DNA from: Deinococcus rubellus
GTDB lineage: Bacteria; Deinococcota; Deinococci; Deinococcales; Deinococcaceae
Length of the DNA stretch: 64,000 nt
Assembly (NCBI RefSeq): GCF_025244745.1
Contig: NZ_CP104213.1
Location: 1,390,001-1,454,000, forward strand
Reading direction: 5' to 3'
The position numbers were made by a program, and so were the translations under genes. The number at the start of each line of letters is the position of its first letter. The stretch's first letter is position 1. The notes under the pieces were generated by a model. That model was not told where the DNA came from and searched no databases. It saw only the letters and a program-made list of their open reading frames with translations. Below, piece by piece: positions 33,068 through 44,370 of the stretch.

Positions 33068-33448
33068 GTGCAACTTGATTCCGGCGCGGTCGCTGAAGGC
33101 CGCGTCACCCGCGTCACCGACTTCGGTGCGTTTATCCAATTCGACAACGGCGAGACCGGGCTGGTTCACATCTCCCAGATCGCGCACTCCTTCGTTCGCA
33201 ACATCCACGACCATGTCCACGAGGGCGACAGCGTGGATGTCAAGGTGCTGGGGCGCGACGAACGCGGCAGGCTCGACTTGTCGATCAAGGAACTGCTGGA
33301 GGAACCGGAAGAAATTCCGCGTCCACGTGCTATCGGACGGCAAAGCCCGCAGTTCGAGGCCAAGCTGCGCTCGTTCATGCGTGACGCCAAGGAGCGCACC
33401 ACCGCTGGCGGCAAAAAGCCCGCGACGGCCACCAAGCGCAAGAAGTAG
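33068..33448 (+). CDS. S1 RNA-binding domain protein (general stress protein 13-like)
   Basis: 126 aa from GTG 33068, which follows TTGGAGGGC at good spacing; an upstream in-frame start at 33035 has no ribosome site. Residues about 5-75 form one S1 domain (GAVAEGRVTRVTDFGAFIQF ... GLVHISQIAHSFV ... KVLGRDERGRLDLSIK). The C-terminal ~45 residues are basic and disordered (GGKKPATATKRKK). Single-S1 proteins of this type (YugI/CvfD group) bind mRNA or ribosomes and affect translation under stress. The IS66 relic begins 38 bases after the stop. Confidence 0.85.
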   Translation: MQLDSGAVAEGRVTRVTDFGAFIQFDNGETGLVHISQIAHSFVRNIHDHVHEGDSVDVKVLGRDERGRLDLSIKELLEEPEEIPRPRAIGRQSPQFEAKLRSFMRDAKERTTAGGKKPATATKRKK

Positions 33449-33486
33449 GCGCTGGCTTCAGCATCATAAAATTGAAAGGTCGAAAC

Positions 33487-34036
33487 GTGACTGCTCAGCA
33501 GTAGAAACTGGGCATGATGGCGTCGGCACGGAACACGCTCACTATGCCGTGTCAGACGTTCAATCCCTGGTTGTGGAACGTCGAGATGTCATTCTGAATG
33601 CGGGCGAAGTGCTGGCCGACTTCCTCGGGTCGGAAGCCCCTGGAGACTTTGCGCTTGACGCACCAGGGTTACATATCGCGTTCGGACTCGTCGGCCAACC
33701 ATCTCCCGTGCATGTCCGCACCCATACTGCCCAGTAAGCCTCAATGGAATGATCTCGTTGAGATGCTCAGCCATATTGAGGATCTTACCCACATGACCAA
33801 GAGTGAGCGCCAGAAGACGGACTGGTCTTCTGGCGCTCACTCTTGGGCTTTCTGTTCTGGCTGGGCAACTGACTGGGAGTTCCGCTTTCTCAATTGAGTC
33901 GGGCCTTGATCGCCTCAAGTTCGGCCAGGATCTCAGTCAACTGGGTTTCTGGATGTTTGCTGTTGTGGCAAGGCATCCCCGCTGATGCCTTACTCTATGC
34001 AATTCGCCGCGTCCCGGCCCATTGCTAAGCAGTTAC
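33487..34036 (-). mobile_element. Internally deleted IS66 relic, 550 bp
   Basis: Degenerate ends GTGACTGCTCAGC (33487-33499) and GCTAAGCAGTTAC (34024-34036) each match the intact element's termini at 11 of 13. Read on the minus strand, 34023 down to about 33705 corresponds to the transposase 5' part (coiled coil, S-E-R-Q-K linker, zinc region with CGHA) and about 33700 down to 33500 to its 3' end; the middle (about 880 bp of the intact copy) is gone. Frameshifts and a stop interrupt the reading. Flanks GTCGAAAC and GACTGAAG no longer match, so the insertion is old. It has become a MITE-like sequence that a related transposase might still recognise. Confidence 0.88.
33797..33846. repeat. Hairpin with 22-bp perfect arms in the IS66 relic
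   Basis: Bases 33797-33818 are the exact reverse complement of 33825-33846, with loop GGACTG. The site is homologous to the palindrome at 5365-5400, but its arms reach further (AAGAGTGAGC paired with GCTCACTCTT), where the intact element is not complementary. Confidence 0.95.
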
Positions 34037-34088
34037 GACTGAAGTGGGTTCTGTCACCTTTGAGGAGTAGCTGGACCAGGTTCGGCAC

Positions 34089-35360
34089 TCACCAGTTGCG
34101 GAAGCTCGCCCGCAAAATCCCTTCCAATTCCGCGTCCGTCACTGCTTTTGGGGCCACCGCCAGCAGGCGCTGCTGCTTCACGGCTCCGGCCACCAGTTCG
34201 GGTAAATCCTGTTCGGTGTAGCCCAGCTCGCCCAGTCCGCTGGGCGCATTCAGGTCACGCATGAGGGCAATCAGGGCGTCGGGCAAACTGTCCGGGCCGG
34301 GGTCTTGAATCGGCCCGCCGGTCAGCCATTCTGCCACCTGCAAGTGGCGCTCCGGCATGGCCCCGTAAGTGAACCGAAAGGCAGCGGGCGCGGTGACGAT
34401 CACCGAGAAGCCGTGCGGAATAAACGGGCTGGGATAGCCCTCGGCCTGGTACTCGTGCTTGAGGCCTGCGATGGGGTAAGCGCACGAGTGCGGAATATGC
34501 ACGCCCGCCGAGCCGAAGCCCACACCCGCCATCGTCGCCGCCAGCATCATCATGCCCCGCGCTTCCAGGTCGTCCGCGTCCGCCACCGCCCGCCGCAAAT
34601 ACTGACCGCCGTACCGGAGTGCCTGGCTACTCCACACGTCGGCCACCGGGTTGCTGCCCTGGTAGGGCGGGCGCTCGTCCGGCGTGGCGGGCTTTGGGCG
34701 GGTGTCAAACGGGCGGCTGAGATAGCTCTCGGCGGCGTGGCACACCACGTCCAGTCCTGCCGAGGCGATGACGGCGGCGGGGGCGCTGCGGGTCAGCTCC
34801 GGGTCGACGATGGCCTGAGAGGGCCGCAGGTAGCGGTGCGAGATGCCGGTTTTGACCTTCAGTTCCGGCAAATCCAGCACCGCGACGGTGGTCGCCTCCG
34901 AGCCGCTGCCCGCTGTGGTCGGGATGGCGAGGTGGGGCAACAGGGGGCCAGCAGGCTTGCGCCCCGTTCCAATCGGTGGATTCACATACTCCAGAATCTC
35001 GCCGCCGTGGGTCAGCAGCAGATTGGCGACCTTGGCGGTGTCGATGCTGCTGCCGCCGCCCAGCGACACGAAGCCGTCGGGGTTGTAAGCGCGGGCGAAG
35101 GCCACCGCCTCCTGCAACGACTCCAGGGTGGGTTCCACGCGGCTGCGGTCAAACACGCTGACCTCCAGGCCAGCCGCCCTGAGCTGCGCCGCCACGTTGC
35201 CCACGATGTCGAGCCGCGCCACCTGGGGGTCGGTGATGAGCAGCACCCGCCGCATCCCCAGCCGCGCCGCTTCCCAGCCTGCTTCCTGCGCCGCGCCGCG
35301 CCCGAACTTGACCGGGGTGGCCTCCATCGTGAAGACGGTTTCCTGCGTCTGATTGGTCAT
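34089..35360 (-). CDS. Hydroxyacid-oxoacid transhydrogenase-like Fe-dependent alcohol dehydrogenase
   Basis: 423 aa, group III iron-type alcohol dehydrogenase. The NAD site GGGSSIDTAK (about 101-110) and IPTTAGSGSEAT are seen, plus metal residues in DPELT, GLDVVCHAAESY, HIPHSCAYPIAGLKHEY and IPHGFSV. Long stretches (RPAYQGSNP-like segment, DDLEARG, GVGFGSAGVH) fit the ADHFE1/HOT branch, which oxidises 4-hydroxybutyrate with 2-oxoglutarate reduced to 2-hydroxyglutarate. Assignment to that reaction is by family resemblance. Leaderless start after TATACT. Lies just downstream of the IS66 relic, on the opposite side from the S1 gene. Confidence 0.82.
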   Translation of the reverse strand: MTNQTQETVFTMEATPVKFGRGAAQEAGWEAARLGMRRVLLITDPQVARLDIVGNVAAQLRAAGLEVSVFDRSRVEPTLESLQEAVAFARAYNPDGFVSLGGGSSIDTAKVANLLLTHGGEILEYVNPPIGTGRKPAGPLLPHLAIPTTAGSGSEATTVAVLDLPELKVKTGISHRYLRPSQAIVDPELTRSAPAAVIASAGLDVVCHAAESYLSRPFDTRPKPATPDERPPYQGSNPVADVWSSQALRYGGQYLRRAVADADDLEARGMMMLAATMAGVGFGSAGVHIPHSCAYPIAGLKHEYQAEGYPSPFIPHGFSVIVTAPAAFRFTYGAMPERHLQVAEWLTGGPIQDPGPDSLPDALIALMRDLNAPSGLGELGYTEQDLPELVAGAVKQQRLLAVAPKAVTDAELEGILRASFRNW

Positions 35361-35368
35361 AGGGGGTC

Positions 35369-35374
35369 AGTATA
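35369..35374 (-). promoter_or_regulatory. -10 hexamer TATACT, leaderless start at 35360
   Basis: TATACT on the minus strand, 8 bases, ATG 35360; the best -10 match of the leaderless set. Confidence 0.55.
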
Positions 35375-35442
35375 GAAGTCGCGCAAAAGAAAGACGGCTC
35401 CTCACTGCGGGCCGCCCTGGACGGCTTGTGGTTGAGGTCTGC

Positions 35443-35799
35443 TCAGTGAGGCTGGAAGGCTTCGCCGCGCGGCTCCGGTTTCAGGTCGGGGCGGCTGGAA
35501 TCCTGAATGACCTCGTGAATTTCCAGTTTGTTGGGGCCGCTGAACGCTTCTCTGGGCAGCGAACCGGAGCGGGCGTGGCCCTGAATGAAGGCGTCGGAAT
35601 GCGTCCACGCTTCAAATTCCTCGCGGCTGTTCCAGAGCGTCAGCACGATGTACGGCTCCTCGGGGTTGACGGGCCGCAGCACCTGGTTGCTGACGAAGCC
35701 CGGCATCTCGTCGACCAGGCGGGCGCGGTCATGGAAGCGGGCTTCAAATTGATCGGCGTATTCGGGCTTGACGGCAATCCGGTTCATGACGGTGATCAT
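35443..35799 (-). CDS. ABM-domain haem-degrading monooxygenase-like protein (HmoB/IsdG type)
   Basis: 118 aa dimeric ferredoxin-like fold. Begins MITVMNRIAVKPEYADQFE with the conserved Asn; MPGFV and VLTLWNSREEFEAW (Trp) and the proximal His in SDAFIQGHAR follow, the Asn-Trp-His set needed for haem breakdown in IsdG/HmoB enzymes. Predicted to release iron from haem in the cytoplasm. GGAGGAACC before ATG 35799 fixes the start. Divergent from the small GNAT gene at 35885. Confidence 0.82.
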   Translation of the reverse strand: MITVMNRIAVKPEYADQFEARFHDRARLVDEMPGFVSNQVLRPVNPEEPYIVLTLWNSREEFEAWTHSDAFIQGHARSGSLPREAFSGPNKLEIHEVIQDSSRPDLKPEPRGEAFQPH

Positions 35800-35869
35800 C
35801 GGTGGTTCCTCCATTGGGTCAGGCAGGGGCATGGGGGCGAGACTGAGTGGAAGCGCCGCGCTTTCAGTG

Positions 35870-35875
35870 TAGGCT
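35870..35875 (+). promoter_or_regulatory. -10 hexamer TAGGCT, leaderless GTG start at 35885
   Basis: TAGGCT, 9 bases, GTG 35885; no Shine-Dalgarno. Confidence 0.4.
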
Positions 35876-35884
35876 GGACTGACT

Positions 35885-36271
35885 GTGACTGTCCGCTACA
35901 CCGTCGGTGAGGTGCCCGACCTCGCCGCTTACCAGATGCTCTGTGCGGCAGCGTGGCATGGGCCGGGGCCAGCAAGCTTGAAGCGTCTGGACCATAGCCT
36001 GACCTGGATCTGCGCCTATGATTCAGCCCGACTCGTCGGTTTCGTCAACGTGGCCTGGGACGGCGGCATTCACGCTTTTCTGCTTGATCCCACCGTTCAT
36101 CCTGACTGGCAGCGCCGGGGCCTGGGCCGTGAGCTGGTGCGCCGCGCCGCTGAAGAGGCCCGTGAACGCGGAATGCACTGGTTGCACGTGGACTTTGAGC
36201 CGCACCTGACCAGTTTTTACCGCGCCTGCGGCTTCCGGGCGACGGAGGCGGGACTCATGCGGCTGGCTTGA
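35885..36271 (+). CDS. GNAT-family N-acetyltransferase
   Basis: 128 aa single GNAT domain. The acetyl-CoA loop is VHPDWQRRGLGRELVRRA (about 75-92), preceded by AFLLDPTV and followed by FEPHLTSFYRACGFRATEAGLMRL, the usual C-terminal Tyr-containing helix and strand. Acceptor unknown. GTG start in a leaderless context. The -35 element of the etfBA promoter overlaps its stop. Confidence 0.87.
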   Translation: MTVRYTVGEVPDLAAYQMLCAAAWHGPGPASLKRLDHSLTWICAYDSARLVGFVNVAWDGGIHAFLLDPTVHPDWQRRGLGRELVRRAAEEARERGMHWLHVDFEPHLTSFYRACGFRATEAGLMRLA

Positions 36272-36297
36272 GAGAAGTCCGCACGAACTGCTAAACT
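36268..36297 (+). promoter_or_regulatory. Promoter of etfBA
   Basis: TTGAGA (36268-36273), 18-bp spacer, TAAACT (36292-36297). Predicted start near 36304, giving a leader of about 60 bases that contains AAGGAGG before etfB. Confidence 0.5.
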
Positions 36298-36366
36298 TAG
36301 ACCGAGTGCAATTTGCGAGAATAAGCGGGTAGACAGCGAGCAGGTAGAGAGCGACAAGGAGGCAAC

Positions 36367-37128
36367 ATGAAGATTCTGACCTTAATCCGGCAGGTGCCGG
36401 ACGCCGAGGCCCGCGTGCGGTTGAGCGGCAACGCCGTAGACCTGGACGGCACCACCGTCGTCATGGACGGCATGGACGAGTACGGCGTGGAGGAAGCCTT
36501 GCGGCTGCGCGAGAGCGGCGCGGGCGTGGACGAGATTATCGCGCTGGCGGTTGGCCCCAAGCGCAACGAGGACGCCCTCAGAACGGCGCTGGCGATGGGC
36601 GCAGACCGCGCCGTGCACGTGGAAACCGACGAGCGTCTCGACGCCGTGTCGCTGAGCAAGGTGGTGGCCCAGCTCGCCCAGGCCGAGAACGCCGAGCTGA
36701 TTCTGGTGGGCGGACAGGAAGCCGACTGGGATTCGCAGGCGCTGGGAGCCGCCACCGCCGAGCGATTGGGCTGGCCCCAACTGACCTGGACCAACGAACT
36801 CAAGCTGGAAGGCGACAAGCTCACGGGCCGCCACGATGTGGACGAGGGCAACGAGAGCTTCGAGGCGACCCTGCCTGCCGTCGTGACCACCCAGCAGGGC
36901 CTCAACGAGCCGCGTTACCCGACCCTGCCCAACATCATGAAGGCCAAGAAAAAAGAGCTGCGCAAGGACGATCTGGCGAGTTACAGCGCGCAGCCCAAAG
37001 TCAAATTCGTCGGCGCGGAAATCCAGACCCGCGCCCGCCTGAATAAGATCATCGACGGCAAAGACCCGCAGGCGGCGGCAGCGCAACTGCTCGACCTGCT
37101 CAGAAACGAAGCGAAGGTGATCAAATGA
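36367..37128 (+). CDS. etfB: Electron transfer flavoprotein beta subunit
   Basis: 253 aa. Begins [23 protein letters not shown]-binding pattern in [40 protein letters not shown] and the ETF beta signature [21 protein letters not shown]. Forms a heterodimer with EtfA that accepts electrons from acyl-CoA dehydrogenases, such as the one at 14319, and passes them to the quinone pool. AAGGAGG before the ATG; its TGA overlaps the etfA ATG. Confidence 0.96.
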   Translation: MKILTLIRQVPDAEARVRLSGNAVDLDGTTVVMDGMDEYGVEEALRLRESGAGVDEIIALAVGPKRNEDALRTALAMGADRAVHVETDERLDAVSLSKVVAQLAQAENAELILVGGQEADWDSQALGAATAERLGWPQLTWTNELKLEGDKLTGRHDVDEGNESFEATLPAVVTTQQGLNEPRYPTLPNIMKAKKKELRKDDLASYSAQPKVKFVGAEIQTRARLNKIIDGKDPQAAAAQLLDLLRNEAKVIK

Positions 37129-38075
37129 TTCTGATCGTTGCGGAATATTTGGACGGCAAACTCGCCAAGTCCACCTTGGAAATGGTCACGGCGGCGCGGG
37201 AGACAGGCAGGGAAGGCCCGGTGACCATCCTGGTGCTGGGTCAGAATGTGGCGGGCGTGGCGACTGAGGCCGCCGCCTTCGCCGATCAGGTGCTGGTGGC
37301 CGACAGTGCCAGCCTGGCGCAGTACAACGCTGAAACGTGGGCTGCCGCTGCTGCCCAGATCGCCCAGGAGGGCGAAGCCCACACCGTCATCATTGGTGGC
37401 AGCCGCTCCGGGCGCGAGTACGCCCCGCGCGTGGCCGTCAAGCTCGACGCACCGTATCTGGAAGACGTAATCTCGCTCAGCGGTAGCGGCACAGGTCTCA
37501 AGGCGCAGCGCTACACCTACCTGGCCCGCGTCACCGAGACGGTGGAGGCCGGGGGGCCCGTCATCGTGGTGAGTGCCAAGCCCGGCTTGTTCGCCGCTGC
37601 CGCGCCTGCTGCCCAGCCGGGCGAGCAGTACGACGTGGATCTGGAATTGCCGACAAGCCGAGTGACCGTGACCGGCAGAAACGTGGAGAAGTCGAGCCGC
37701 GTGGCGCTGGCCGAGGCCGACATCATCGTGACCGGCGGGCGTGGGGTGGGCAACGCTGAGAATTTCAGCAAGTACGTGGAGCCGCTGGCCGACAACCTCG
37801 GTGCGGGCGTGGGCGCGACGCGGGCCGTTGTGGACGCAGGCTGGCGGCCCTACGCTGAGCAGGTGGGCCAGACCGGCAAGACCGTGCAGCCGGGAGCCTA
37901 CATCGCGCTGGGCGTCTCGGGCGCGGTGCAGCACCTGTCGGGCATGGGCAAGAGCAAGTACATCGTGGCGATCAACAAGGACGCCGAAGCGCCGATCTTC
38001 AAGGTGGCCGACTACGGCATTGTGGGCGACGTGAACGAGATCGTGCCCGCATTGATCGAGGCCAGCAAGCGCTGA
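37125..38075 (+). CDS. etfA: Electron transfer flavoprotein alpha subunit
   Basis: 316 aa. The N-terminal half binds no cofactor; the C-terminal FAD domain shows [62 protein letters not shown] and [20 protein letters not shown], the canonical EtfA text. Partner of EtfB, with ATGA overlap ensuring coupled synthesis. Followed by a terminator. Confidence 0.97.
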   Translation: MILIVAEYLDGKLAKSTLEMVTAARETGREGPVTILVLGQNVAGVATEAAAFADQVLVADSASLAQYNAETWAAAAAQIAQEGEAHTVIIGGSRSGREYAPRVAVKLDAPYLEDVISLSGSGTGLKAQRYTYLARVTETVEAGGPVIVVSAKPGLFAAAAPAAQPGEQYDVDLELPTSRVTVTGRNVEKSSRVALAEADIIVTGGRGVGNAENFSKYVEPLADNLGAGVGATRAVVDAGWRPYAEQVGQTGKTVQPGAYIALGVSGAVQHLSGMGKSKYIVAINKDAEAPIFKVADYGIVGDVNEIVPALIEASKR

Positions 38076-38097
38076 GGCATTGATCTGGAAGAGAGGG

Positions 38098-38126
38098 CTG
38101 CCCAGTTTGCGCTGGGCGGTTTTTTC
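38098..38126 (+). terminator. Rho-independent terminator of etfBA
   Basis: CTGCCCAG (38098-38105) pairs with CTGGGCGG (38112-38119, one G-T), loop TTTGCG, then a run of T. Confidence 0.85.
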
Positions 38127-38253
38127 CTGGTCACTGGGGGTGGATTGGCGGCGGCTGGACAAGCAGATGAGATAAGTCTTAGAGTAAGGCCAAACCAACT
38201 GAAGTTGCTGCGTTGAGTCCTGGAACGGTCTGGCGCGGCGCTGGGAGTGCCCC

Positions 38254-38883
38254 ATGCAAAAGTACGTTGCCGTTCTCGCCGTCAGCCTGCTGCTCGCCGC
38301 GTGCAGCCAACAGCCCAAGCCGCATGCCGCCTCGTTCTCTGGCTATGCTGAACGCCCCGAGTTGCAAGACCCGCAGAGCCAGGCCATCTTGCAGCGCTAC
38401 GGCGACGATCCGGGCCTGCTGGAAGCGCTGCGTGAGGCGTACAACGAGGTGCCGCGCCAGCTCAGTTTGCCCGCCGTGCCCGCCCTGACCGGACTTGACC
38501 TGTCTTCGGACCGCCTGAGCTACATCAAGTCGGTGGGCTGGGGTAATGTGCCCAACTACGACCGTCAGTATGCCAACCAGGGCAGCGTCAACGCCGTGTA
38601 TCCGGGCCTGGACTGGAGCCGTGACGGTTGCTCCGCCCCGACCGGATTGGGACTGGGCTACACCGGAGATTTCCGGCCAGCCTGCAACGTTCACGATTTC
38701 GGCTACCGCAATCTCAAGGTCTATCAGCGCACCGACGCCAACCGCAAAACCACTGACGAGGCGTTTTACACCAACATGAAAACCATCTGCAATGCCAAGC
38801 CCTGGTACAAGGAGCCGCCGTGCTACGCTGCTGCTTACGCTTACTACCAGGCCGTGCGGGTCGGTGGGGGAGACAGCTTCTAG
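38254..38883 (+). CDS. Phospholipase A2-like lipoprotein
   Basis: 209 aa. The signal peptide ends in the lipobox LLAAC (Cys 17), so the protein is lipid-anchored outside the cytoplasm. Residues about 124-152 carry the prokaryotic phospholipase A2 core: DGCSAPTG then [10 protein letters not shown] with the catalytic His-Asp pair at 147-148 and paired Cys at 126 and 144; further Cys (TICNAKP, PPCYAA) fit a second disulfide. Predicted Ca-dependent sn-2 hydrolysis of glycerophospholipids, for envelope remodelling or attack on other cells. GGGAG before ATG 38254. Confidence 0.83.
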   Translation: MQKYVAVLAVSLLLAACSQQPKPHAASFSGYAERPELQDPQSQAILQRYGDDPGLLEALREAYNEVPRQLSLPAVPALTGLDLSSDRLSYIKSVGWGNVPNYDRQYANQGSVNAVYPGLDWSRDGCSAPTGLGLGYTGDFRPACNVHDFGYRNLKVYQRTDANRKTTDEAFYTNMKTICNAKPWYKEPPCYAAAYAYYQAVRVGGGDSF

Positions 38884-38941
38884 CATCGGGTCTGCCCGAG
38901 CGTTAAGTCTTGCGGACTTGCAGCACCGGGGCAGCCGGGCT

Positions 38942-38947
38942 TAGCGT
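38942..38947 (+). promoter_or_regulatory. -10 hexamer TAGCGT, leaderless start at 38954
   Basis: TAGCGT, 6 bases, ATG 38954. Confidence 0.45.
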
Positions 38948-38953
38948 GGGGCC

Positions 38954-39232
38954 ATGACTGCCGACGAACTCAACCGGAGCTGGACCGATCAACTTGCCCC
39001 GCCGCATCGTCAGGTCTGGGACAGGCTGCGGGCTGAGGGCATTGAGGCCGCCTGGATGGACGATTTCGCACCAAGATTCGTGGTCAGCCAGCAAGGTGAG
39101 GTGCTCGCCACACATCTCAAAGGCGAGCGTCCAGCAGGCGTGGTGGTGCCTGCCGCACTGTTCGAGGCGGGGCACAAGCTGGAAGCTGAGCAGCCGGGCC
39201 TCAAGATTTTGCCGCCGATGGCCTCGCTCTAG
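38954..39232 (+). CDS. Small protein of unknown function
   Basis: 92 aa, no signal peptide or membrane segment, no recognised domain. The sequence alternates charged helix ([25 protein letters not shown]) and short strands ([24 protein letters not shown]). Leaderless context. Its stop overlaps the stop of the convergent YkgJ-type gene by 4 bases. Coding status rests on codon regularity and the -10 placement. Confidence 0.6.
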   Translation: MTADELNRSWTDQLAPPHRQVWDRLRAEGIEAAWMDDFAPRFVVSQQGEVLATHLKGERPAGVVVPAALFEAGHKLEAEQPGLKILPPMASL

Positions 39233-39948
39233 GCGAACTCAATCAATTCGGGGTGTTCCAGTCCGGCCTGCCGCGCTTCCCTCAGGGCCGCGCCCTTGTC
39301 GCCCCGCGCAATGGCTGCCATGAAGGCCGGACGCGCCGCCAGGGTCGTCAGCACCCAGAAGTCGCCCCAGGCTTCCAGGTTCCACTCCCGGCGCATGGCG
39401 CGGCTGCACCGTTCCCAGACCGGCTCGCTGAGCGCTTCCAGCGGGGCGATGAAGTGCGTCTCGCCGTCGGTGCCGGGGGTGCGGCGCACCTCACGCTGAT
39501 ACTCGCGGCGCTCAGGCTTGGTCATCCCTTCCCAGGTGCCTTCCTGGCAGTACACCGCGCTCATGGCGCTGAAGGTGTCGCGGCAGCGGGTGGGGCGGAC
39601 CTCGTAGCGGGTGCAGGCCCCGTCTGCGCCGAGCAGGGGGCAGTACCCCACCTTGAGGCGGTGGCGGCGCACGTACTCGTCCTCGTCCGGGGCGGTTCGG
39701 GCGTTGTGTAGCACCTTGCGGGCGTGCCTCTCCACCTTGCGTGCCTCCTCCGGCGTCAGCACGCTGGCAACCAGCGCGGCCTCGGCCAGCGAGAGGCGAA
39801 TCGGCATGTTGCAGCAGCCGAAGCACCCGGCCCCGCAGTAGACCTGGTTTCCTGCCGCCGTGTACTCGTGCAGAAACTCTCCGGCCTCCTGCTCGTAGCG
39901 GGCGTAGGCGGCTTTGACGGTTTCGAGCAGGGCGTTAGACGCGGTCAT
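39229..39948 (-). CDS. YkgJ-family cysteine-cluster protein
   Basis: 239 aa. Cys cluster in [14 protein letters not shown] (about residues 37-47), then [23 protein letters not shown] (about 101-122), the YkgJ/UPF0153 pattern thought to bind zinc or an Fe-S cluster. The C-terminal ~100 residues are helical. Biochemical role unknown in the family. Start at 39948 lies 8 bases after TATGCT. Confidence 0.83.
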   Translation of the reverse strand: MTASNALLETVKAAYARYEQEAGEFLHEYTAAGNQVYCGAGCFGCCNMPIRLSLAEAALVASVLTPEEARKVERHARKVLHNARTAPDEDEYVRRHRLKVGYCPLLGADGACTRYEVRPTRCRDTFSAMSAVYCQEGTWEGMTKPERREYQREVRRTPGTDGETHFIAPLEALSEPVWERCSRAMRREWNLEAWGDFWVLTTLAARPAFMAAIARGDKGAALREARQAGLEHPELIEFA

Positions 39949-39956
39949 TACCGGGC

Positions 39957-39962
39957 AGCATA
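39957..39962 (-). promoter_or_regulatory. -10 hexamer TATGCT, leaderless start at 39948
   Basis: TATGCT on the minus strand, 8 bases, ATG 39948. Confidence 0.4.
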
Positions 39963-40041
39963 GAGCGCTTTGACGCGGGCAAAAGGAAGACCGGGTGAAG
40001 ACCTGTCGTTTCCCGCGTTACCTGCCCAGATCTTCACTTGC

Positions 40042-40458
40042 TCAGCGTTTCACCTCGCCGTTGTCCTCACCGTCCCAGTAGTGAATGCGGGTGGCATCGA
40101 CCTGAATCATCACCAAGCCCTCGGTGTCGAGGCCGTCCTTGAACCAGCGGTCCAGATCGGGCGTCCAGTGGTCTTTCATCGCCGCCGTGTCGCGGATGAG
40201 CGAAGCTTCGCCTTCCACCGCGACCTGAAACGACTTCTCGCCCTGAAAGGCGAGGGCGACTTTGGAATGGCCCTGAATATCTGAGACGGTGCGCGATTGG
40301 TCGTAGGTAAAGTAATACGAGGTGCCGTCGTACTCCACCTCGCCGTTGTTGCTCATGGGCCGCCCGGCGATCTCGCCGCCCCCGCTGTAGGTCGAGAGCA
40401 TCGCGATGTCAATCTTTTGCATGGACTTGGACAGTTCCGACAAGGTCTTGGTGGGCAT
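40042..40458 (-). CDS. Pyridoxamine-phosphate-oxidase-like protein (general stress protein 26 type)
   Basis: 138 aa split-barrel flavin-binding fold. Pattern: KSMQKIDIAMLSTYSGGGEIAGRPMSN, YYFTYDQSRTVSDIQGHSKVALAFQGE, FQVAVEGEASLIRD, as in GSP26 proteins. Likely an FMN or F420-type oxidoreductase in stress responses; substrate unknown. ATG 40458 follows GGAGGAATTGCCC; an upstream in-frame start at 40641 would add residues without family resemblance. Confidence 0.83.
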   Translation of the reverse strand: MPTKTLSELSKSMQKIDIAMLSTYSGGGEIAGRPMSNNGEVEYDGTSYYFTYDQSRTVSDIQGHSKVALAFQGEKSFQVAVEGEASLIRDTAAMKDHWTPDLDRWFKDGLDTEGLVMIQVDATRIHYWDGEDNGEVKR

Positions 40459-40881
40459 GGGCAATTCCTCCGCTTGAATTGGATGGTGCTGACTATTGGC
40501 TGTAAACGCTCGGACCAGGCCGACCAACGCAGTCTGCAAGGCGGGCCGCCGCGAGCGTGCACAGTGGCATAAATACAGGTTTAGATTCGCCCCGAACGGT
40601 AGGCCCAGATACTGAAAACGCCCCGTCGCCTGAGCGAACAACGTGAACCGGGGCCGAACGTCTGGGTCGTCCTAACGTCTTTTCCGCTGAGCGTTTTTTG
40701 TTGGACTGCCGGGTACGAAAAAATTCCCTTTGAGGGCAGCGTCAATTCTGGTGCTGATCGGTATTGACGCTGACGCTGCCCAGACGTCCTGGACGAAAAT
40801 CTTCGTGCCGCTGAAGTCCGGCAACCCCAATCTTCGTTCGTGGCCTTGCCCAGCCTGACCTGCCCGGAGGCACGACAGCAA
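40459..40881. other. Non-coding stretch with an inverted repeat
   Basis: No convincing gene. It must hold the promoter of the 40042 gene (none is unambiguous). An inverted repeat CAGCGTCAAT (40737-40746) / ATTGACGCTG (40763-40772) lies in it; a second nearby arm ACGCTGCCC can also pair with GGGCAGCGT, so two alternative hairpins are possible. A T-rich AGCGTTTTTT at 40690-40699 could end a small transcript on the plus strand. Confidence 0.4.
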
Positions 40882-40915
40882 AGCGGGCCGCTTCCGGAGA
40901 TGGAAGCGGCCCGCT
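40882..40915 (-). terminator. Hairpin terminator after infB
   Basis: AGCGGGCCGCTTCC (40882-40895) and its exact complement (40902-40915) form a 14-bp stem with a 6-base loop, 17 bases past the infB stop on the minus strand; the T tract is short. Confidence 0.7.
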
Positions 40916-40932
40916 CAGTCGTTCGCTGAAGC

Positions 40933-42738
<1,806 letters not shown>

Positions 42739-42790
42739 GTCCTCACCTCCGGGTGAGTCGGCGGCCTCTGCCGTGAGCGATCAAAGCAGC

Positions 42791-43102
42791 TCATGACGGG
42801 GCAGCGGATATAGAAAAGGAAGGGGTTAATTCATAGCGCTCTTGGAGTTCTGAACAGAGTGAGGTGGCCTGCAGGCCGAAGGCCCGCCTGAGTTTCTTCT
42901 CGGCCCAGCAGCCCGGTGTATCGGCGCAGACATAAGCGCCCCGGCCAGCTTTGATGGCCTGGCCCACCACCCTCCAGCCCGACGCTGTGCGGACGAGCCG
43001 CACGAACTGCGCCTGGGGGCGCTTCTTGCGGCAGGCCACGCAACTGCGCTCCGGCACATGCCGGGTCAGTGGGGGAAGAGGGGTCAGGTCGGGCATAGGC
43101 AC
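42791..43102 (-). CDS. ylxR: YlxR family protein (RnpM)
   Basis: 103 aa. The DUF448 signature is present: RSCVACRKKRPQAQFVRLVR and GRGAYVCADTPGCWAEKKLRRAF. In B. subtilis YlxR binds RNase P RNA and modulates RNase P (renamed RnpM). Located 3 bases after nusA and 52 before infB, the conserved position. GTG 43102 with GGGAGAG six bases upstream is preferred; ATG 43096 is possible. Confidence 0.92.
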   Translation of the reverse strand: MPMPDLTPLPPLTRHVPERSCVACRKKRPQAQFVRLVRTASGWRVVGQAIKAGRGAYVCADTPGCWAEKKLRRAFGLQATSLCSELQERYELTPSFSISAAPS

Positions 43103-43105
43103 GGC

Positions 43106-44299
<1,194 letters not shown>

Positions 44300-44370
44300 C
44301 TCACTTCCTTTTCTTGAGTGATGAGGGCTGGGCTGAATCCACCCGGTTCATTCTCCTGGCTGCGGGAAAA

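Noticed and set aside
33479..34044. Target-site duplication for the IS66 relic
   Set aside because: The flanking octamers GTCGAAAC and GACTGAAG agree at only four of eight positions, which is not above chance.
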